Assembly (NCBI RefSeq): GCF_964030935.1 | Contig: NZ_OZ034990.1 | Span: 870,001 to 934,000, forward strand | Reading direction: 5' to 3' | Source: Rickettsiella endosymbiont of Aleochara curtula | GTDB lineage: Bacteria > Pseudomonadota > Gammaproteobacteria > Diplorickettsiales > Diplorickettsiaceae | DNA: 64,000 nucleotides | In this document: positions 27,950 through 37,624 of the stretch, piece by piece | Position numbering within the stretch: the stretch's first letter is position 1 | How the letters are laid out: each line of letters starts with the position of its first letter | Program-made: the position numbers and the translations under genes | The notes under the pieces: generated by a model | Seen by the model: only the letters and a program-made list of their open reading frames with translations | Told to the model about the DNA's origin: nothing | The model's database searches: none

Positions 27950-28567
27950 ATGAATATACCAGGCACACTTTACATCATATCAGCACCTTCCGGCGGTGGT
28001 AAAACCAGTCTCGTTAATGCATTGTTAGAATCCGTATCTAACTTAGAAGTTTCCATTTCCTATACAACACGCCCACCGCGACCCGGTGAAAAAGAAGGTG
28101 TAGATTATCACTTTACTGATCAAGTAGAATTTAAAGAGCTTATTCAAAAAAAATCTTTGCTAGAACACGCTATCGTTTTCGGCCATTATTATGGTACTTC
28201 ACTCGATTGGGTGACAAAAAAAATTGAAGCCGGCATCGATATCATACTTGAAATTGACTGGCAAGGTGCACAGCAAATTAGAGAAAAAATGCCTGAATCA
28301 ATAGGGATTTTTATTATTCCTCCTTCTTGGGAGGTATTAGAAAAAAGACTACATCTCAGAGCACAAGATAAAAAAGATGTCATAAAGAAACGCATGGCCG
28401 ATGCAAAAGCTGAATTAACCCATTATGATGAATATGATTATTTAATCGTAAACGAAAACTTCTCTAATGCGCTCGCCGATTTGAACGCTATCTTAAGAGT
28501 AAGACGTTTACGTTGCAGCATACAAAAAAAAGAACTTGCACCTCTTTTGCAAACCTTATTAAGTTAA
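27950..28567 (+). CDS. gmk: Guanylate kinase
   Basis: Guanylate kinase converts GMP to GDP with ATP. The 205-residue protein has the P-loop SAPSGGGKTSL at residues 9-19, the GMP-binding SYTTRPPRPGEKEGVDYHF segment, EIDWQGAQQIR and the lid region with arginines. It is a normal length. It is co-directional with yicC, three bases apart. The next start lies 68 bp downstream. Confidence 0.96.
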   Translation: MNIPGTLYIISAPSGGGKTSLVNALLESVSNLEVSISYTTRPPRPGEKEGVDYHFTDQVEFKELIQKKSLLEHAIVFGHYYGTSLDWVTKKIEAGIDIILEIDWQGAQQIREKMPESIGIFIIPPSWEVLEKRLHLRAQDKKDVIKKRMADAKAELTHYDEYDYLIVNENFSNALADLNAILRVRRLRCSIQKKELAPLLQTLLS

Positions 28568-28635
28568 TTCCATTAATTTTCATATTTAGTAAAAAAACTG
28601 TAAAAACAAGATTAAAACTTATACAAAGAGTATTT

Positions 28636-29199
28636 ATGTTAAAAAAATTATTATATGTGTTTTTCATATTCAGCGCTTGTCCTATCTCCGTCAGTTTGGC
28701 GATTAGTAAATCCAATAGTTGCCCGACAATACAAGTTTGTTTTACGCCAGGTCAAAATTGTACCGCTGAAATAACCGATGTCATCGATGCCGCTAAAAAA
28801 TCGATTTTTGTCCAAGCATATAGCTTTACGTCTGCGCCCATCGCCGCTCATTTAGTTGCAGCAAAAAAACGTGGCGTAAACGTCAATGTCATCCTGGATA
28901 AAAGTCAAAAAACACAAAGATATAGTGCTTCGCGTTTTTTAGTCAACCAACATATTCCCTGTTGGATAGATTATAAACCCGCTATTGCGCACAATAAAAT
29001 CATGATAATTGATGAAAAAGAAGTGATTACCGGCTCATTTAACTTCACTAAGGCAGCACAAAACAAAAATGCAGAAAATTTATTAATTATTCGCGATGCG
29101 CAATTAGCCAATATCTATATGAAAAATTGGCAACGACGCCGAGCTGTCTCAAGCTATCTTAATCCAGAAACTAGGCCTCACCAGAATAGATTTTTTTAA
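28636..29199 (+). CDS. Exported phospholipase D-family nuclease with one HKD motif
   Basis: A 187-residue protein with a signal peptide (about residues 1-22). It has one HKD motif: H119, K121 and D126 in the HNKIMIIDEKEV segment, followed by GSFNFT. Single-motif enzymes of this size dimerise and act as Nuc-type endonucleases or phospholipases. The N-terminal VCFTPGQNCTAEITDVIDAA segment is also typical. I start at 28636, with AGAG upstream, because the longer frame overlaps gmk. Export suggests a role in the envelope or outside the cell. It converges with the LbtU-like porin gene. Confidence 0.85.
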   Translation: MLKKLLYVFFIFSACPISVSLAISKSNSCPTIQVCFTPGQNCTAEITDVIDAAKKSIFVQAYSFTSAPIAAHLVAAKKRGVNVNVILDKSQKTQRYSASRFLVNQHIPCWIDYKPAIAHNKIMIIDEKEVITGSFNFTKAAQNKNAENLLIIRDAQLANIYMKNWQRRRAVSSYLNPETRPHQNRFF

Positions 29200-29231
29200 T
29201 ATTAACTAGCATAAAAAAAATTTAAAATAGA

Positions 29232-30608
29232 CTAAGCGAATTTGACACTTGCCCGTATCTGACCTACGGTGGATTTGTTGCCTGAACCACCATCAGCCAG
29301 TACAGCACCATTTAAACCAATTAATTGCCCCTCTCCAAAACTATAATCTTTGTTTTGGAAGATGGCGACTCCAACATCAAACCACTGACTTACATTCATT
29401 AGATAATCCACATAAATACGTCTGTTGGGTAAAATTCCTGGTAAATGTTTGGTTGCTTGATAACCTATTGCAAGTCTAGTTTGTTTGGCGATAGCTGGAA
29501 AAGTCAAACCTAATTCAAAACCCCAAAGCTTCGGTTTTTTAAAAAAAAATTCGGTTGGCACAGGAAAAGCTAAAAGAAATGGTTTTCTAAAATCTCGGGT
29601 CGTAGCAATATAGTGACCATTAAAATCTAAAGGCCCCCACTGAAGTTCGGCATTAATATTATAGGCCGGTGCCTTTTGATTGGGCAAACCAGGAACATTA
29701 TTAACTGCAAACTCGACATTGGTGTTGGTATAATACGAGGATAAAAAATTAGTATCGGTAATACTACCAATATATCCACCATCTATATTAAAACTACTGA
29801 TACAATCACTATAGGTATAGCCTAAATTAACTCCACCGTTTTGTATCCGTCGCGTCGAACCTCCATCCGCCAACCGAGGTTGACCTGCAAAAGTGTATAC
29901 AGAACCATAAAGTCCACTGGGCATGGTAAAACCAAGCTGCGCGGTGGTTGCATTTATTTCACTCAGCAATTGTGTAGGATTTTCACTCGTTACAAAACTA
30001 TAGGGATCATACTGACCAAAAGGCACATATTCTTTACCTACGCGTAAATAGACCGGTGAAACATTAAAATGCTGTAGCGTTGCATAGGCCGTATCAAGAT
30101 TAGTTCTACTTATTGGTCGATAAAGCAAGAATGAATTAGGTATTTCATAGTTACCCTGTGCACCCGCAACTGGAGATAATGATGTGTAAACCAATGACAT
30201 ATTTGCCTTCATCCAATTATTTACGCGCGTATCTATAAACAAATTGGCATTATTCAATATGAGATCGCTGGCTCTACCGCTGGTATTTATACGAAAAGGT
30301 GCTGCTTGAGGAGGAAGATTATCAAATGGATAATTAAATAAAGGATTGGTAACCAAAAAAACTGGGGGGGTATTAGTAATGTAAGCATCGGTATTCATCC
30401 AACCACTCACATTAATTCGACAGACCCAACCACAAGGTTGGTCAAAACCGCCGGGTTGGTTTCTGCCTAATAACCAATTCATCTCATTGACTTGAGCACG
30501 CATCACTTCTTGTTCATAGGCGCTGTCGATATCATAGATGCCTGCAGCTAAACCAGGACAACTGACACTTAAAGCTAACAAGGAGAAAATAACTACCTTG
30601 AGTCTCAT
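29232..30608 (-). CDS. LbtU-like outer-membrane porin
   Basis: A 458-residue exported protein with a signal peptide (about residues 1-22, ending GLAA), a short N-terminal helical segment, and a long alternating beta-rich region that fits an outer-membrane barrel, ending in VGQIRASVKFA. The overall plan, including a helical leader and repeated aromatic strands, recalls LbtU, the Legionella legiobactin uptake porin. It is the last gene behind an RND efflux operon, 73 bp downstream. Siderophore transport is possible but not shown by this sequence. Confidence 0.7.
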   Translation of the reverse strand: MRLKVVIFSLLALSVSCPGLAAGIYDIDSAYEQEVMRAQVNEMNWLLGRNQPGGFDQPCGWVCRINVSGWMNTDAYITNTPPVFLVTNPLFNYPFDNLPPQAAPFRINTSGRASDLILNNANLFIDTRVNNWMKANMSLVYTSLSPVAGAQGNYEIPNSFLLYRPISRTNLDTAYATLQHFNVSPVYLRVGKEYVPFGQYDPYSFVTSENPTQLLSEINATTAQLGFTMPSGLYGSVYTFAGQPRLADGGSTRRIQNGGVNLGYTYSDCISSFNIDGGYIGSITDTNFLSSYYTNTNVEFAVNNVPGLPNQKAPAYNINAELQWGPLDFNGHYIATTRDFRKPFLLAFPVPTEFFFKKPKLWGFELGLTFPAIAKQTRLAIGYQATKHLPGILPNRRIYVDYLMNVSQWFDVGVAIFQNKDYSFGEGQLIGLNGAVLADGGSGNKSTVGQIRASVKFA

Positions 30609-30681
30609 ACCTATATCCCTATAAAAGATTCACATTTGCTAAAGCTTAACAACTCTTAGTAAATATCTCAAATAAATAGAC

Positions 30682-33600
30682 TTATCCACTCAATACCGGA
30701 TCACCCGGCACATCAGTCACTGGGTTTGCTTGATGATCTTGGGCCAACAGCAAGTACATGGCTGGCACGACGAATAAAGTAAATAGCGTACCAATAGAGA
30801 TCCCCGAAGCAATCACTAGGCCGATATTAAAACGGCTAATAGCACCGGCTCCAGACGCTAAAATTAAGGGAATAACGCCCAACACCATAGAAGCAGTCGT
30901 CATTAAAATGGGTCTAAGCCGAATGCCGGCAGCCATTTGTATGGCTTCACGTTTTTTATGTCCTTCTTGTTGTAGATCATTGGCAAACTGCACAATCAAA
31001 ATTCCATGTTTACTAATTAAACCTATTAATGTCACTAAACCCACTTCGGTATAAATATTTAAACTAGCTCCGCCAACACCTAAACTTATAAAAATAAGTG
31101 CGCCACAAATTGACATGGGTACACTCACTAAAATAATGAGCGGATCACGAAAACTTTCGAATTGCGCCGCCAAACAAAGAAAAATAATAATTAACGCTAA
31201 GAAAAAAGTTAAAAGTAAGGCGCTACTTTCTTGCTGGTATTGGCGCGATTGTGCAGCATAATCCATATTATAATTTTCCGGAAATATTTTTTTAGCTATA
31301 TTTTGCAAACCTTGCAATGCATCTCCCATAGTGACCCCAGGAAAAGGAACTGCCGAAATAGTGGCTGAATTAAGCTGCTGAAAATGATTTATCGATTCTG
31401 GTACTACAACGGTTTTTAAGCTTGCTATCGTTGATAAAGGAATCACCGAACCATTCGGAATTTTTAAATAATAATTAAGTAATTGATTGGCATTCAAACG
31501 ATAACCGCGCATCACTTGCGGGATAACTTGATAAGAACGACCATCAAAATTAAAATAATTAATGTAATTTTCACTCATCGCAGAAGCCAATAAATCGCCT
31601 ACATCAGCCATGGTTAAACCGAGTTGTGATGCTTTATCGCGATCAAGTTGTATAGCTGCTTGAGGTTTATCTAATTTAAGATCGGTATCTAAATAAACAA
31701 ATAAACCACTCTTACGGGCTTCATCTAATAATGCTTGGGAAACATCATTCAATTTAACATAATCATCCGTAGTGGTAATGACAAACTGTACGGGTAATCC
31801 GCTCCCTCCACCCGGCAAAGAAGGTTTTTGAAACGCCGCCACGCGTGCTCCTGCTATACCATCAAATAAATGTTGTATCTGTGGTTGCAATTGATTGGTG
31901 GTACGCTTGCGTTCATTCCATGGTTTAAAGACCATCCCTCCAATACTCGTATTAAGCCCATTAACACCATCTAATTGAAAAACATGATCGGTCTCTGGAT
32001 AAGTTTCAAAAATTTTGAACCCCTGATTGGAATATAATTGCGTTTGTTGCAAAGTCGCATTAGGTGCTGCCGTTAATAAGCTGATAATGAGCCCTTGGTC
32101 TTCTTGAGGTGCTAATTCATTTTTAGAAGTCGCATATAAAAAATAAATACTGCTTAAAATAATTAATGCAAATACAATGGTCACGGATACATTATTTAAT
32201 GAACCATGCAAAAGTCGCTCATAGAATTCACGTAATTTATCAAATTTAGCATCAATAAAACCCACAAAACCTTTATGCTGATCTTTAACGCTGGGTTTTA
32301 AAGAGAGTGAGCACATCATGGGTGAAAGCGTTAAGGCAATAATGGCAGAAATCCCAACCGCTCCCGCTAACGTAAACGCAAATTCAGTAAACAGTGCTCC
32401 CGTTAACCCTCCCATAAAACCTATTGGCACATATACCGCAATTAAAACTACCGATATCGAGATGATGGGAATCGCCAACTCTCGTGCGCCTTTAATAGCC
32501 GCTTCAAAGGGTGATTGCCCCGATTCTATATGCCGATAAATATTTTCTACAACAATAATTGCGTCGTCGACAACTAAGCCTATAGCTAATACTAAGGCTA
32601 ACAAGGTTAGTAAATTTATCGTATAGCCCAATAAAAGCATAATAAAAAATGCTCCTATTAAGGATAAAGGCATTGCTATAACGGGTATGATCACTGAACG
32701 TATGGAACCTAAAAATAAAAAAATAACCAACGTAACAATCACTAAGGCTTCTATCAAACTGGTCATCACTTCATGGATAGAACTGTTTATATAGCGACTT
32801 TCATCATAAACAATTTTTCCATTTAATCCCTGTGGTAATTGTGCGGTGATATCGGGCATCGCTTTTCTTATATTTTTTATTACAGAAAGCACATTGGCGG
32901 TCGGTGCCACTTTAATGCCGATATAAACAGCTGGCTTATTATCAAATTTTACCGAGGTATCATAACTTTGCGAACCTAAAGTGACTTTAGCCACATCTTT
33001 CAAACGTATAATCGCGCCATTTTGTGCTTTGACAATTAAGTTCTGAAATTGTTCTACGTTGTTTAAACCGGTGTTTACGGTTAAATCGACAGTGACCATA
33101 TCGCCCTTAGTACGTCCAACAGCCGCAATAAAATCATTATTAGCTAAGGCATGTGCCACATCATCGGCACCTAGACCATAAGAAGCTAACCTAGCGGGAT
33201 CTAGCCAAGCGCGGAGTGAAAATAAATGTTGGCCGACAATCTCAGCTTGCTGAACGCCATTTACGGCTTGTAATTTCGGCTGCACCACTCGAGTCAAATA
33301 ATCCGTAATTTGATTGCTTGCTAACTTAGGACTATAAAAACCGATATACATCGAATCGATGGTTTCACCAATAGCAATACTTAATGTCGGTTGTTGAGAT
33401 TGCTTAGGTAATTGATTGATAACGGCATTTACTTTGGTATTAATTTCGGTTAATGCTTTATTCGGATCATAGTTCAGTAACAAATTGGCTTGTATCGAAC
33501 TGCTACCTTGTGTACTACTTGATGTTAGATAATCAATTCCTTGCGCCTGGGCAATAGAATTTTCTAGCGGAGTGGTGATAAATCCTGCAATCAAAGCAGG

Positions 33601-33765
33601 ATCGGCGCCGGTATATACCGTAGAAACAGTGATCACCGCATTTTCAGTATAAGGATATTGTCGAACCTGTAGCAAAGTTAATGAACGTATTCCTAACACC
33701 AAGATTAATAAACTAATCACGGTTGCTAATACAGGTCGCTGAATAAAAATATCCGTAAAGCGCAT
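30682..33765 (-). CDS. RND-family multidrug efflux pump (inner-membrane subunit)
   Basis: A 1027-residue HAE1-type RND transporter that uses the proton gradient to expel substrates from the periplasm. It has twelve membrane spans in two halves and two large periplasmic loops. The start MRFTDIFIQRPVLATVISL is typical, and the proton relay aspartates appear in GLVVDDAIIVVEN (span 4). The C-terminal half has the matching GISKHGILIVQFAN segment. It lies 34 bp behind the adaptor gene in one leftward operon. Substrates cannot be read from sequence. Confidence 0.93.
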   Translation of the reverse strand: MRFTDIFIQRPVLATVISLLILVLGIRSLTLLQVRQYPYTENAVITVSTVYTGADPALIAGFITTPLENSIAQAQGIDYLTSSSTQGSSSIQANLLLNYDPNKALTEINTKVNAVINQLPKQSQQPTLSIAIGETIDSMYIGFYSPKLASNQITDYLTRVVQPKLQAVNGVQQAEIVGQHLFSLRAWLDPARLASYGLGADDVAHALANNDFIAAVGRTKGDMVTVDLTVNTGLNNVEQFQNLIVKAQNGAIIRLKDVAKVTLGSQSYDTSVKFDNKPAVYIGIKVAPTANVLSVIKNIRKAMPDITAQLPQGLNGKIVYDESRYINSSIHEVMTSLIEALVIVTLVIFLFLGSIRSVIIPVIAMPLSLIGAFFIMLLLGYTINLLTLLALVLAIGLVVDDAIIVVENIYRHIESGQSPFEAAIKGARELAIPIISISVVLIAVYVPIGFMGGLTGALFTEFAFTLAGAVGISAIIALTLSPMMCSLSLKPSVKDQHKGFVGFIDAKFDKLREFYERLLHGSLNNVSVTIVFALIILSSIYFLYATSKNELAPQEDQGLIISLLTAAPNATLQQTQLYSNQGFKIFETYPETDHVFQLDGVNGLNTSIGGMVFKPWNERKRTTNQLQPQIQHLFDGIAGARVAAFQKPSLPGGGSGLPVQFVITTTDDYVKLNDVSQALLDEARKSGLFVYLDTDLKLDKPQAAIQLDRDKASQLGLTMADVGDLLASAMSENYINYFNFDGRSYQVIPQVMRGYRLNANQLLNYYLKIPNGSVIPLSTIASLKTVVVPESINHFQQLNSATISAVPFPGVTMGDALQGLQNIAKKIFPENYNMDYAAQSRQYQQESSALLLTFFLALIIIFLCLAAQFESFRDPLIILVSVPMSICGALIFISLGVGGASLNIYTEVGLVTLIGLISKHGILIVQFANDLQQEGHKKREAIQMAAGIRLRPILMTTASMVLGVIPLILASGAGAISRFNIGLVIASGISIGTLFTLFVVPAMYLLLAQDHQANPVTDVPGDPVLSG

Positions 33766-33799
33766 AAAAAAACCGCTATCCCTAAACTAATCCGTTAGT

Positions 33800-34951
33800 T
33801 TATTCATCAATCGCTACTGGCGCAGGATTATTATTCGGTACCACTGAATTATTAATTACCACACTACTGCCATTCTTAAGTTTGAGTTGTCCGCTGGTAA
33901 CAACCATTTCACCTGCTTTTAAACCTTCTAAAATTGCAATTTGATCGCCGCGTTTTTCACCAGTGGTTACAAAGGTTTGTAGTACGCTCAACTGTGGTTT
34001 TCCATTTTTATCTTTTCCTTTTTGCTGCACAATATAAGCTATTTCGCCATAAGGATTAAAACTAATCGCGGTCTGAGGCAAAGTTAAATACTGCTTAACT
34101 GGGCTAGTGAGCACTTCGGCTGAAACAAACATACCAGGATATAATTCTGACTGCGGATTAGCGATGGTCGCTTCAATTTGTACATTTCGCGTATTAACAT
34201 CCACAATAGGGTTAATCGTGGTCACTTTTCCCGTAAAAATTTTATCCGGATAAGTATCAGTTCTTATGTTAACTATAGATCCTATCTGTAATTGCGCTAA
34301 CTTTTGTTGCGGAATAAAAAAATCAGCATACAGTGGATCTAAAGCTTGCAAAGTGACAACTTGATCGCCTGGGTTGAGATATTGCCCAACGTTCACCGTC
34401 GAAACACCTAAACGGCCACTAAAGGGTGCCGTTAAGGTTTTTTTAGCGACTATAGCTACTTGTTGCGCCACTTGTGCTTGCAGATTTTTTAGATTCTGCT
34501 CGTCCGTATCAAGCACGGCTTTACTAATCGCTTTGACAGCAAATTGCGCACTATCACGATGATAAATAATTTCGGCTAATTTCTCCTGCGCTTCTAGTGA
34601 ATGCAGTAAAGCTATGTCTGAATCGGCATTGAGCTGTACTAATACATCTCCTTCTTTAACTTCCGAGCCTGGTTTCAAATAAACCGCACGCACTAATCCC
34701 GCTAATTCGGTGGTGACATAGACTCCATTCACCGCACGCATACTGCCATAAGTTAAAATCTTAGGTTGCCACCATGAATATTCAATACGCATCGCCGAAA
34801 CGGTGACTACAGGTGCAGTATTTTTTTGCATTGCATGCCGAATAAGAAGATGCTTAATAGTTTGATAACCAAAAACCAGAATAAAAAGCACGCTAACACT
34901 AATCAACATGATGATCATGGGTCTAGTAAAATGCTTTTTTAATCTATGCAC
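33800..34951 (-). CDS. RND efflux periplasmic adaptor (membrane fusion protein)
   Basis: This 383-residue protein links the RND pump to the outer-membrane channel. It has an N-terminal membrane anchor (about residues 12-32), a lipoyl half-motif (GLVRAVYLKPGSEVKEGDVL), a coiled-coil hairpin with alanine and glutamine heptads, the second lipoyl half (LTAPFSGRLGVSTVNVGQYL), and a beta-barrel domain. The start is a GTG with GAGG nine bases upstream. The gene order outer-membrane factor, adaptor, pump is complete. Confidence 0.92.
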   Translation of the reverse strand: MHRLKKHFTRPMIIMLISVSVLFILVFGYQTIKHLLIRHAMQKNTAPVVTVSAMRIEYSWWQPKILTYGSMRAVNGVYVTTELAGLVRAVYLKPGSEVKEGDVLVQLNADSDIALLHSLEAQEKLAEIIYHRDSAQFAVKAISKAVLDTDEQNLKNLQAQVAQQVAIVAKKTLTAPFSGRLGVSTVNVGQYLNPGDQVVTLQALDPLYADFFIPQQKLAQLQIGSIVNIRTDTYPDKIFTGKVTTINPIVDVNTRNVQIEATIANPQSELYPGMFVSAEVLTSPVKQYLTLPQTAISFNPYGEIAYIVQQKGKDKNGKPQLSVLQTFVTTGEKRGDQIAILEGLKAGEMVVTSGQLKLKNGSSVVINNSVVPNNNPAPVAIDE

Positions 34952-34963
34952 GGTTGTGATCCT

Positions 34964-36490
34964 CTACTGACAATTCGAGTTCCACCATCCACCCCCTAAA
35001 GCTTGAAATAAGGCCGCAGTATCCGCATATCGACTGGCTTCTGCTTGGACTAAACTAATGCGTGTTTGCTGATATTGTCGTTGTGCATCCAATAAAGAAA
35101 GATAGCTGACACCACCTAGAGAAAATTGTTGTTCCACCAAGTATAAATTGGTATACGCCGCTGATTCGGCTTGTTTTTGTGCGCGCATTTCTCGAGCATC
35201 CGCTTCTATTGCTCTTAAAGTATCCGCTACATTTTGAAAAGCTTTCAATACGACTTCTCGATATTGAGCAGCAGCAACATCGTAAGCAGCAATAGCTGCA
35301 CGACGTTCAGCAATTAAAGCACCACCTCGAAAGAGTGGTTGAAGTAATCCCCCACCAATATTCCATAAGTTGCTTTGCGAGTTAAATAACCGACTTCCGA
35401 CTGAACTCGATCTACCCCAAGAACCACTCAACGCAAATTGTGGGTATAAGTTAGCTGTTGCAACACCCACTTGAGCATTAGCCGCCTCCCATAACGCTTC
35501 AGCAGCACGTACATCGGGTCTTTGCCGAACCAAAGCAGAAGGCACACTCAATGGAAGTTCTGTCGGTAAATGCAATTCATTCAAATCCAAAGATGGAATA
35601 ACATGGCATTCGCTAGGGAAAGCACCGACTAAAATTGCCAGCAGATGACGTGCTTGCGCCCAACTTTTTTGTAAAGGCGGTAAAGTTGCTCGAGTTTGCG
35701 CCAATTGCGTTTGTTGGGCGACTACCTCAATTTTCGAAACGCCGCCGAGGTAAAATTGTTTTTTTATGATCGCCAATTGCGCAGCTTGCTCCCGTATCAA
35801 TTGTTTAGTCACACAAATTTGTCTATGCAATGAAGCTACGGTAATAGCGGTAGTCACAATATTGGATGTTAAACTCAGATATGCTGCGCGGAGTTCAAAA
35901 TATTGATAGTCCACTTGTGATTGTAAACCTTGTATTTGCCTGCGTATTCCTCCAAAAAAATCCAGTACATAAGAAGCATTCAATGACGCATTAAATAGAT
36001 TAAATACCGAAGAAGGAATTCCACTTGAGGTTGTGGTTATCGAATTATTTGTAGAATTGCCTGAAAAAAATCCCGTGTTGGAACCACGCTGCGCTGTCAA
36101 TTGGGCTGAGATATTTGGATATAAACCATTTCCTATGCCCGCACTTAGATTTTCCTGCGCTTCACGTAAGGTAGCTTTAGCTGTCGCTAAATTAGGACTG
36201 TTAGCAATACCTCGGCAAATAAGTTTATTTATTTTAGGAGAGTGAAATAAACGCCACCATTCTGCAGATATAGTTTTAGTCTGAATAAATTGTTGCGACG
36301 CTCCTCCATGCCCTGGCGCGCTGGCAGTTCTACAAGGCCAGGGAGGTTTTGTGTAATGATTTACCTTAGGGGGCTGAGGTGTTTGAAAATCAGGCCCCAC
36401 TAGGCAAGCACTGAGGCTACCCAACATCATGGCAATCATGGTAAATTGATAACAGCTCCGGTAAAAAACCCACATCACACATTTGTCCAT
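34964..36490 (-). CDS. NodT-family outer-membrane efflux lipoprotein
   Basis: A TolC-like channel that completes the tripartite pump. The 508-residue protein has a lipoprotein signal with the lipobox LSAC followed by LVGPDFQTP, a strong NodT-family marker. Two outer-membrane-factor repeats follow, with long helices and LPQGG-like and PxLxLxGS-type strands (YPQFALSGSWG). It is first in the leftward operon. The true start could be one of several ATGs before the lipobox; 36490 is the longest option. Identity is secure. Confidence 0.9.
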   Translation of the reverse strand: MDKCVMWVFYRSCYQFTMIAMMLGSLSACLVGPDFQTPQPPKVNHYTKPPWPCRTASAPGHGGASQQFIQTKTISAEWWRLFHSPKINKLICRGIANSPNLATAKATLREAQENLSAGIGNGLYPNISAQLTAQRGSNTGFFSGNSTNNSITTTSSGIPSSVFNLFNASLNASYVLDFFGGIRRQIQGLQSQVDYQYFELRAAYLSLTSNIVTTAITVASLHRQICVTKQLIREQAAQLAIIKKQFYLGGVSKIEVVAQQTQLAQTRATLPPLQKSWAQARHLLAILVGAFPSECHVIPSLDLNELHLPTELPLSVPSALVRQRPDVRAAEALWEAANAQVGVATANLYPQFALSGSWGRSSSVGSRLFNSQSNLWNIGGGLLQPLFRGGALIAERRAAIAAYDVAAAQYREVVLKAFQNVADTLRAIEADAREMRAQKQAESAAYTNLYLVEQQFSLGGVSYLSLLDAQRQYQQTRISLVQAEASRYADTAALFQALGGGWWNSNCQ

Positions 36491-36691
36491 TTTTCACTTG
36501 GATATACGCATTTTTTTAAGTGTACTTTCATATCATAGACGATATTTTTAGAACTTAGTGAAAAATTGCGCCGATCTAAAACTTCTCGGTACGCCCACGG
36601 CAAACTATGCTTTAATTAAACAATTAGAAACCTATTCTCTCCTGTTGATAACTTTAAAAAATAAGAAGGTTTCTCTATTGGAGCTTAATTT

Positions 36692-37594
36692 ATGGTCAAG
36701 CATTTAAAAAGAATTGGTTCAGCGAAAAAACGTAAACTTGCCCTTTTGTATTTAGTGATAGGGGCTGTAGCGATAGGTTTTGCTCCTATTTTTGTCCGAT
36801 TAAGCGAAGTAGGTCCGATTGCGACGGGGTTTTGGCGGGTAGCTATCGCCTTTCCTATTTTAACCTTACTATCTATAGGACAAGGTTATACACGCCCTGA
36901 TGATAGGCATGCACCGGTTTTAAAAGATTATCTTTGGTTATTATTTTCGGGTGTTTTATTTGGCGGCGATCTGGCCACCTGGCATCTTTCTATTCAATAT
37001 ACGACCATCGCCAATTCGACTTTAATTGCTAACTTTTCGCCCATCCTTATCGCTTTATGGGGATGGATCGTTTTACGCAAGCCGCCACAAAAAAAATTAG
37101 TCGTTGGTTTATTATTAGCCATTTTAGGTATTGCCGTCTTAATTCACCCTAGCTTGCATATGGACAAAAATATTCGCATGGGTGATGGATTAGCCTTTAT
37201 CACCGCTTTTTTCTATGCTGGTTACCTATTAGTACTAAATCGAGCGCGTAAAAAATTTACAGCCTTTTCAAGTATGGCAATATCAACTTTTGCCAGCATG
37301 CTCACTTTGCTTATCATCACCTGCCTATCCGGAGAACTTGCCATCCCACAAACAGAAACGGCCTGGATCATTTTATTTGCTTTAGCTTTGTTTGCACATA
37401 TTTTAGGCCAAGGATTGATTGCATATGCCTTACCCTATTTACCGGTGACCTTCTCATCAACTGCTTTGCTTATCCAACCGATGGTGGCTGCGATAGCAGG
37501 CTGGTATTTCTTTTCAGAGTATCTAGGTTTCAGTCAAATGATCGGTATGCTAATCGCTTTAATAGGTATCTTTTTAGCTAAACAGACCATTTAA
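36692..37594 (+). CDS. EamA/DMT-family transporter
   Basis: A 300-residue inner-membrane protein with ten predicted spans in two EamA repeats (about residues 15-145 and 165-298). The first repeat begins LYLVIGAVAIGFAPIFVRLSE, a usual start of the drug/metabolite transporter superfamily. GEL and the proline-rich YLPVTFSSTALLIQPM region in the second half are typical. Substrate is unknown; relatives move amino acids, purines or other metabolites. It is divergent from the efflux operon, with a 201-bp space. Confidence 0.85.
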   Translation: MVKHLKRIGSAKKRKLALLYLVIGAVAIGFAPIFVRLSEVGPIATGFWRVAIAFPILTLLSIGQGYTRPDDRHAPVLKDYLWLLFSGVLFGGDLATWHLSIQYTTIANSTLIANFSPILIALWGWIVLRKPPQKKLVVGLLLAILGIAVLIHPSLHMDKNIRMGDGLAFITAFFYAGYLLVLNRARKKFTAFSSMAISTFASMLTLLIITCLSGELAIPQTETAWIILFALALFAHILGQGLIAYALPYLPVTFSSTALLIQPMVAAIAGWYFFSEYLGFSQMIGMLIALIGIFLAKQTI

Positions 37595-37624
37595 ATAGTA
37601 CATAGCAAAAAATAATAAAAAATT

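Noticed and set aside
36491-36691. Operator for an efflux regulator (TTTTTCACT ... AGTGAAAAA)
   Set aside because: The two arms are almost 60 bp apart and no regulator gene is nearby, so the inverted repeat may be chance.
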